The position numbers and the translations under genes are program-made. Positions 59,162 to 64,000 of a stretch of DNA of 64,000 bases are shown here, piece after piece. How positions within the stretch are numbered: position 1 is the stretch's first letter; every line of letters starts with the position of its first letter. The stretch is from Woronichinia naegeliana WA131 (GTDB lineage Bacteria > Cyanobacteriota > Cyanobacteriia > Cyanobacteriales > Microcystaceae). The notes under the pieces were generated by a model. It saw only the letters and a list, made by a program, of their open reading frames with translations, was not told the origin of the DNA and did not search any database. Location of the stretch: NCBI GenBank assembly GCA_025370055.1, contig CP073041.1, forward strand, positions 3,844,001 to 3,908,000, given 5' to 3'.

Positions 59162-60759
59162 CTGGACAGTGGGAAGTTTATGGATGCCAGATAAGGTAAT
59201 GACTATGCGACGAAAGTAAGCATATCAGGGCTTGGGGAAGAGGCAAGTTTAGCGGTAAGGAATTTAGGCAAAAGCAGACTGGGTGGACTTTGAGGAAAAA
59301 TCATTTGGGCTTGATGTTGAAGGGCTAGTTGAGCAATCCGTTCACTAGGGTAGCCATGGGATGGTAATGTCCGAAACCATCGAGGAAAATTAGCCCAAAT
59401 CCCCTGGGGTAACTCTAAGGCGAGAATTTGAAGTAGCCCTAAAGCAATGGCATTAAGGTTAACAAAACGCTCAAAGGCTTCTACCTTGTTTAAAATCTGA
59501 GTCTGAACAGCTTGTGGATAGTCACTGAGGATAAGATTGCTGGGCCAGGTAGGTAAAGTAGGAAGACTCTTAAGCCAAAAACGATAGGCAAAGCTGCCCA
59601 AAAGATGGACTAATTGACGAAAAGTGACTTCAATCTTAAATCGGAGACCGTAAGCGGCAATAATCTCAGGTCCAGTCAAACAGAGATCAGTAGAAAGCAG
59701 AATCAGTCGTCGTCCGTTAGGCAATTGGGTCAGAACAAACTTGACGAGCTGATGGGGACTATCCCAGTGGAACTCAAAGCACTGATAAGAAACCGTGACT
59801 TGTTGACCATAGAGCCAGACTTTAGCTGTCGGAAAGTCCGCCGCCAGAGCGAACAGCTTTTCTAGTTTTATCGAACTCCCCCAAATCCGTGGTCGTCCTC
59901 TCCCCGTCAGCGTCGGCACGGAACAAAAGGGGGCATAGGCGACGGTGGAGCAACGCACTCTTGTGATTAGATGCAAGGCGTTCTGGCGAAAACTTTTGAG
60001 CACTGGTTCGCAAGCAAAATAAGCATCCAAAATTACATAACTCCCTGCCTCTGCGTAAGTAACACAAAGGTCAGCCATTTTTGTCACCAGGCTCGTCTTC
60101 ACCTTTTTTTTGCCTTTTCCCTCCCCCTTCTCGGTTGCTTTGGACTTGATGCCATCGTCTAGCCGCAACACTAAGGGCAAGGCAAAGCAGGCTTTCCCTA
60201 CTCCCACCAAAATACTCAAGGCATTGAAGTAATGACCCCTTATCCACTCTGGCTTGGACACATCTTCCGATTCTTGGTGTAGTCGTTTTACACCTGGCAT
60301 CTTGCGTCCTTCTTTCCCCACTTTGATGCCATCACCCACATACACCCGTTTCCCTTTAATTCTGTATAGACTTTCATGCTGACTTAGCCACTTTGACCAT
60401 TGTAAAGTTAGTCCTTCGACCCTAAACGCCTTGGAATCAAACCAATGTAGAGCCTGATTGTAGTAGCTCTCTGTTCAGCCAATGGCATTGACATAGCTAG
60501 TTATTGCGCTGGGTTGGCTGTTGAGCACTACTCCCCAGACTAACAGGATAAACCATTGGAACGTTGCTTCTCGGCTAAAGGCTGGACGGAGATTATTGAG
60601 GATTTGCTCTAGTCGCTGACATAGTTGCATAATTGATAGATAGCACTGGCTATCGATTTTCTTATATCAGCCAGTTTCGGACATAACGGCACTCTTTTGT
60701 ATCGGATGTCCGATTTTCTTTTCTCCACTTACACGCCTCGAGAACTTCCCACTGTCCAG
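59162..60759 (-). mobile_element. IS-J (1,598 bp, unassigned DDE element)
   Basis: Terminal repeats CTGGACAGTGGGAAGTT on both sides, 8-bp TTGAGTAA duplication at 59154-59161 and 60760-60767, inside the IS110 gene. Confidence 0.9.
59203..60630 (-). pseudogene. IS-J transposase with one premature stop
   Basis: Start at 60630 (MQLCQRLEQILNNLRPAF). A TGA at 60475-60477 follows SYVNAIG. The frame then stays open for over 420 codons: YVGDGIKVGKEGRKMPGVK (first Asp), YVILDAYFACEPVLKSF (second Asp), LRFKIEVTFRQLVHLLG (Glu). The family is not certain. An internal start at 60345 would lose the first 95 residues. Confidence 0.82.
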
Positions 60760-60828
60760 TTGAGTAAGGCGGCTGAGAATTTTTCTTTACTAATATCTAT
60801 GCCGAGAATGGCTTCTTTTTCGCTCATG

Positions 60829-61055
60829 ATTTAACTCCTTGTGAGTCAGAAAAATAGTTGTCACTCTGCCGCGCTATCCTTGCAAATACTAGGTTTTTTG
60901 AGAAAAGCCACGTTGATACTGTCCAGTCTGCGGAAGGTGACATTCCGAAGAACAAATAGGAGGCTCTTTATCTACGAAGCAAGCTTTTTGCTTTAGGTTG
61001 GGTTCAGAGTCACTCTTTTTCTTGTTCTTCTTGAGATTAGGATAGCTCCTATCCT
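60829..61055. other. IS110 leader and unassigned sequence
   Basis: The first part is the upstream end of the IS110 element. Small hairpins (AAGCAAGCTTTTTGCTT near 60980; AGGATAGCTCCTATCCT near 61040) are present. No gene seen. Confidence 0.4.
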
Positions 61056-61324
61056 CCATTCCCAACATACAAGGTTCGGTTTAAGAGCAAATTTAATAGC
61101 AGGTATTTATAACTACGGCAATGGTTCAGTCTGATTATTGGAATTGCATCAAACCCCTGTGCAGCAAGGGATACAACGATTTTTGCCCTGAATCACTAAA
61201 ATCCTTACAGGGCAAGACTTTCAGGCTATTTAACAACTAGGCTGAACCAGTGCCATAACTACGAGTTAGAAACAAAAGAATTGGAAGCAAAGGTGGAGAT
61301 GACAGTGGAGATGAAAACAGAATA
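61056..61324 (+). pseudogene. 3' fragment of a transposase, carrying MITE M3
   Basis: Frame HSQHTRFGLRANLIAGIYNY is split by M3 and continues ELETKELEAKVEMTVEMKTE to TAA. RANLIAGIYNYEL resembles the C-terminus of IS5-like transposases. The upstream part is missing. Confidence 0.55.
61117..61254. mobile_element. MITE M3 (138 bp)
   Basis: Ends GGCAATGGTTCAGTCT and GGCACTGGTTCAGCCT (complement of right end), with an 8-bp ATAACTAC duplication (61109-61116, 61255-61262). No coding capacity. The GGCANTGGT start and 8-bp duplication resemble IS-G. Confidence 0.78.
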
Positions 61325-61630
61325 ATTTATTCGAGATAATTTATTCTTCAAGTTCAGCTTTTGGAGACAAGCTGAGCGGCTTGAGTATGCCAATTTTTTG
61401 TTATTCTACTTTGAGAGATTATTTTGTCTTGATTTCCGATATAGCGGTAGTCGAGTGAGTGAGATGTATTGGAGTCTTTTACAGTAAGCCTTTCAAAGAT
61501 TTTATTGCCCCTCATACGACTGAATACCGCTATAAGTTTAAAACCGTTTTTGACAGTCGATGCAAATTTTCTAGATTAAATCTGTTTTTCATATCAGCCG
61601 TTACAAGACTTGTGCAATAGGTCTAAGCCT
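61325..61630. other. Non-coding IS debris
   Basis: No gene. The stretch near 61600-61617 (CTTGTGCAATAGGTC) looks like a right end of an IS5-type element related to the GACCTCTTGC end at 3657. Confidence 0.45.
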
Positions 61631-61725
61631 TTCCCACTATCTTAACCTATTTTTCTGCATCCTAATTGTTCTTAATTCGACTACTATCTTTTGTCCATAA
61701 GGGTTTCACTTTTTTCAGCAAGCCC
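61631..61725 (-). mobile_element. Left-end remnant of a divergent IS-A-like element
   Basis: Ends TTTTTTCAGCAAGCCC and shares the interior pattern GTTCTTAATTCG-CTACTAT with IS-A left ends, with many substitutions. An old fragment. Confidence 0.7.
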
Positions 61726-61781
61726 CAATTAGCAAAGGCTTAAGCTGCCACCACTACTATCGAATCACTACCTGCTGTATT

Positions 61782-62303
61782 TTATTGAGATAATTGTTGC
61801 TTTAAAATTTCCAAGGCTAACCAGCGATGATCAACTGCCTTTTCTAAATTGCTTTTGATCTCTTGATTATCAATATCGGTGATCGGAGCCCGACAATCCT
61901 TACCACAGAGACGGCGTAGGGGGAGTGCCAGGGTAAATTGTTCGTACAGCCAAGTGTCTATATCAAAATGCCCATCCGGTGGCAAGGTTTCCGATAAATC
62001 TTCCCAAGAAACTTCTCGTTCCTGAGGATAATTGGCATTTTGTGAGGCTTCTTTATCGAGCCAGATTAATTCTGAGGTATTCAGTACCAGACGATCATTG
62101 TACTGTTGAGCACAGCGATCGCAGATTAAGGTGACAATCGTTTCTGCTTCGACCCCCACCTCTAAAAACGTACCACCATGTCGAATTTTCATTTCCCCCC
62201 GCACCGGCGTTAAAGTCTCTAAATGGGGAATATTGCCATCTAGATAAAGGGTCTGTGTCCGTTGGGGTTGCTGAAGGAGATGGGGAATATAGATAGATTG
62301 CAT
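61782..62303 (-). CDS. DUF177 / YceD family protein
   Basis: 173 residues from the Met at 62303 (MQSIYIPHLLQQPQRTQTLY); the longer ORF start at 62423 overlaps the upstream gene and is rejected. The DUF177 pattern is present: ICDRCAQQYNDRLVLN, ELIWLD, FDIDTWLYEQFTLALPLRRL and CGKDCRAP (metal-binding-like Cys pairs). In bacteria and plastids this family is linked to 23S rRNA accumulation and ribosome assembly. It lies 35 bp after the DUF3007 gene, probably in one operon with it and ndhL. Native-looking. Confidence 0.87.
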   Translation of the reverse strand: MQSIYIPHLLQQPQRTQTLYLDGNIPHLETLTPVRGEMKIRHGGTFLEVGVEAETIVTLICDRCAQQYNDRLVLNTSELIWLDKEASQNANYPQEREVSWEDLSETLPPDGHFDIDTWLYEQFTLALPLRRLCGKDCRAPITDIDNQEIKSNLEKAVDHRWLALEILKQQLSQ

Positions 62304-62338
62304 GGCATTCTGAGGGGAGAGAGGGAAACTGAATCCTT

Positions 62339-62659
62339 TTAATCCTTGGCGGCCAGATCGGAGCGTTTCTGTTCCACTTCTGCCTGAAGTTTTTCCCGTT
62401 CTTCGGGGCTGAGACTTTCCCAACGTTTTTGGATCATGGCTTCTTCATAATCCTTAATTTGTTGATGGTAAGTCATATCGTGGGTTAACACCCGAAAGAC
62501 ATAGGAACAGAGCCAGAGGATTAAACCCCCGACTAAAACGGCTTGAGTCCAAATGCCTGCTTTTTGGCTGTCGATACCGATCGTGAGCAACAACACATAA
62601 ACTCCGCCACCGGCTAGAAAAAAGCCCAAACTAATGGCGATCGCGTCAATTCGTCGCAT
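62339..62659 (-). CDS. DUF3007 family membrane protein
   Basis: 106 residues: two membrane helices (AIAISLGFFLAGGGVYVLLL and AGIWTQAVLVGGLILWLCSY) followed by a charged cytoplasmic helix (EEAMIQKRWESLSPEEREKL). This is the small protein typically encoded beside ndhL in cyanobacteria. It may serve NDH-1 assembly, but its role is unknown. It follows ndhL by 23 bp. Confidence 0.9.
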   Translation of the reverse strand: MRRIDAIAISLGFFLAGGGVYVLLLTIGIDSQKAGIWTQAVLVGGLILWLCSYVFRVLTHDMTYHQQIKDYEEAMIQKRWESLSPEEREKLQAEVEQKRSDLAAKD

Positions 62660-62682
62660 AATGATTCACTGTTAATTAATCT

Positions 62683-62925
62683 CTAAACGGCCCGACGATG
62701 GGGACGAAAGTTGAGAATAGGACTGAGTAGCAACAGACCAGGGAAGAAAAAGAAAACTAAAAAGTACATAAAGGTACGTTCAATCGAACCCACAACATAC
62801 CAGCGCGTTTTCAAGTAAAAATAGAGCAGGGCAGGCAATACTAACAAATAAGCAAAACTCAGAATCAGATAGAGCAACGCAACGAGGCCCGTTTCTGAGA
62901 GTAGGGTAGATACCAATAAATCCAT
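62683..62925 (-). CDS. ndhL: NAD(P)H-quinone oxidoreductase subunit L
   Basis: 80 residues with hydrophobic helices ([40 protein letters not shown]) and the family tag [16 protein letters not shown] between them. NdhL is a membrane subunit of the cyanobacterial NDH-1 complex, needed for cyclic electron flow and CO2 uptake. First gene of the ndhL-DUF3007-DUF177 run on this strand. The 211 bp upstream to M1 hold its promoter region; no clear boxes are called. Confidence 0.93.
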   Translation of the reverse strand: MDLLVSTLLSETGLVALLYLILSFAYLLVLPALLYFYLKTRWYVVGSIERTFMYFLVFFFFPGLLLLSPILNFRPHRRAV

Positions 62926-63136
62926 TGCCTTATTCCCAAATCAAGTAACAAAAGTAGCTTAGAAAACTTTAGCGTATTTTTCCTCACATTTCAGCCCGAC
63001 CAGGGCAAACGCATCTTATTTTTGAAAGGTAGGCTGGATAAGGGTTTCCGAGATCATGATTGATTTTTTATGAAACGCTGAAAGTCTTATCAGATAAGGA
63101 GTCTAGAATTTAGATGCGTTTGCCCTGTCCTAGAGC

Positions 63137-63400
63137 CAGCAATTCCAAATTCAGAATGTAGCTAAAGATACAAAAAACCTGAAGTGCTTACGGTCAAGGG
63201 GTTTAATGCCAATATTTAAAATCAATGTAATGCTCTATTTAGTGATTGATCAAGTTTGTTTGCAGGTTACTGACTCTCTAAGAGACCGAGATTCGAGGAG
63301 GGAATGCAAAAAAACTCAGAGATTAGGTTAATATCTCTTACATCCATAAAAACAAGATCGTGTCTGTATCCTATGTTGCCGTTTGAATTTGGAATTGCTG
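63137..63400 (-). mobile_element. MITE M1, copy b (264 bp)
   Basis: Inverted relative to copy a at 4483, same length and same 17-bp ends, about a dozen base differences by eye. Confidence 0.82.
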
Positions 63401-63450
63401 GTGGTAGCTGCGCTTGCAAGCAGTAAATAAGTGATCAGGTTACAATTTTT

Positions 63451-63916
63451 GGGTGTGACCTTTAGTTGATGAAGGAAAAGAAAAGTGTTAACATGAGATG
63501 AAAAGTGACAAAGAGGAAACAATGATGACAGCAAAACTAATTAATGTAGAGGGTTCAAAGATAAAAATAGAACTAACATTAGAACTCAGTCGTTCAATGT
63601 TGGATACAGAAATAAATATTCAAAAAGGCTTAAACGAAGTAGGTTGCATCGCCAGCAAAGAAGCCTTGAAATATTTAGATACAGATGGTTCACCCTTAAA
63701 AATCGGTGAAGAAATCTGGAAGAGTAAGGGAGAGCAACCGAAAGAATATCAAACACCTTATGGTGAGGTTATAGTGAATCGTCATGTATATCAGCGTTCA
63801 CCTTTGAGGAAAAACGTATTGCCCCTTAGAAAGAGAAGCAAGGATAATCATAACATCAACGCCATTATTGGCAAAACAGGTATCCTCAAAAATGTCAGGG
63901 ATGGCAGGCAAAGAGG
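63451..63916 (+). mobile_element. IS-B copy 7, 5' part, cut by copy 8
   Basis: Normal left end and first transposase frame (from 63498) up to RDGRQRG, where another IS-B left end begins. Whether the remainder continues after copy 8 is outside the window. Confidence 0.88.
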
Positions 63917-64000
63917 GGGTGTGACCTTTAGTTGATGAAGGAAAAGAAAAGTGTTAACATGAGATGAAAAGTGACAAAGAGGAAACAATGATGACAGCAA
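63917..64000 (+). mobile_element. IS-B copy 8, first 84 bp (runs off window)
   Basis: GGGTGTGACCTTTAGTTGAT start directly inside copy 7, the ORF beginning at 63964. A self-nested insertion. Confidence 0.88.

Larger units (their letters stand above)
54945..60828 (-). pseudogene. IS110-family transposase in four pieces
   Basis: Starts at 60828: MSEKEAILGIDISKEKFSAAL (DEDD motif), interrupted by IS-J with TTGAGTAA repeats. It resumes LKGEKKSQVKEFANNLEGFE and EATSTYGHSVATYLHSLGHI, and SRTKNDQADATTIARF. After SIVGIGEPTAMTILAEIGDI and KTRLCKIGNPHLR it meets IS-A copies 6/7 (TACGTA repeats), continues KALYFPALSSMRH, meets IS-I, and ends KMQIVGVVMHKLIRIVYGIL to 54945. The left non-coding end of the element is cut by IS1. 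Confidence 0.87.

Noticed and set aside
62304-62423. 40-codon N-terminal extension of the DUF177 protein
   Set aside because: It overlaps the end of the DUF3007 gene in another frame and lacks family similarity; the ATG at 62303 fits the family start.
1-64000. CRISPR array
   Set aside because: The window has many repeats, but none are short, regularly spaced direct repeats with unique spacers. All resolve to IS, MITEs or tandem units.
1-64000. tRNA or rRNA genes
   Set aside because: I saw no cloverleaf with GTTCRANYC-type T-loop or rRNA signature sequences. A covariance-model scan would be decisive.

Overview
The window reads as chromosome of a unicellular or colonial cyanobacterium (Microcystis/Woronichinia/Crocosphaera-like). 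The evidence is an ndhL-DUF3007 gene pair of the cyanobacterial NDH-1 complex, many HIP1 octamers (GCGATCGC) in host genes, a DusA and an NrtB-like permease of cyanobacterial type, and a base composition near 40% GC. The genus is inferred. The dominant character is saturation with insertion sequences (IS), often nested two or three deep. For reading the features I use working labels: IS-A (DUF772, IS5/IS1182-like, 1,688 bp, ends GGGCTTGCTGAAAA, 6-bp target duplication), IS-B (ISKra4/ISMich2-like, 1,390 bp, ends GGGTGTGACC, 8-bp duplication), IS-C (ISKra4-like, 1,178 bp), IS-D (IS630, 1,131 bp, TA duplication), IS-E, IS-F, IS-H and IS-K (IS4-like), IS-G (IS1-like), IS-I (IS701/IS4-like), IS-J (unassigned DDE element), and M1, M2, M3 (non-autonomous MITEs).

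Layout. 0.1-3.7 kb: host genes (TPR/HEAT membrane protein, iron-type alcohol dehydrogenase, dusA). 3.7-5.3 kb: IS and MITE debris and a DUF2442 gene. 5.4-12.1 kb: a plasmid-like segment with a rolling-circle Rep (HUH and tyrosine motifs), small plasmid-type proteins, a KilA-N gene broken by IS-A and repeated CATGTATTACATG palindromes. 12.6-22.6 kb: an archaic (Csu-like) chaperone-usher pilus cluster: two spore-coat-U subunits, a PapD-like chaperone and an outer-membrane usher. The first subunit and the usher are each split by one IS, and removing the IS plus one target repeat restores both frames. 22.9-28.0 kb: IS scrap. 28.3-29.4 kb: a clear c-di-AMP (ydaO/yuaA) riboswitch ahead of an NrtB/SsuC-type ABC permease whose downstream partners are missing. 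29.5-36.8 kb: more nested IS. 36.9-44.5 kb: an accessory island with a PIN-domain toxin pair (toxin broken), an orphan Phd-type antitoxin, a P-loop ATPase plus TPR gene pair (TPR gene split by IS-B), a MazF-type pair and a small coiled-coil membrane protein. 44.5-61.7 kb: an almost pure nest of IS inside IS. 61.8-62.9 kb: DUF177, DUF3007 and ndhL. 63.1-64 kb: MITE M1 and two IS-B starts.

How it works together. The chaperone-usher genes would secrete and assemble a surface fibre but cannot do so in this strain unless the IS are lost. The riboswitch would tie solute uptake to c-di-AMP. The toxin-antitoxin pairs and the ATPase-TPR pair look like defence or stress cargo. The plasmid-like block looks like a captured small replicon. 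Precise target duplications let the order of many IS events be read, and several IS copies with mismatched flanks mark recombination between copies.
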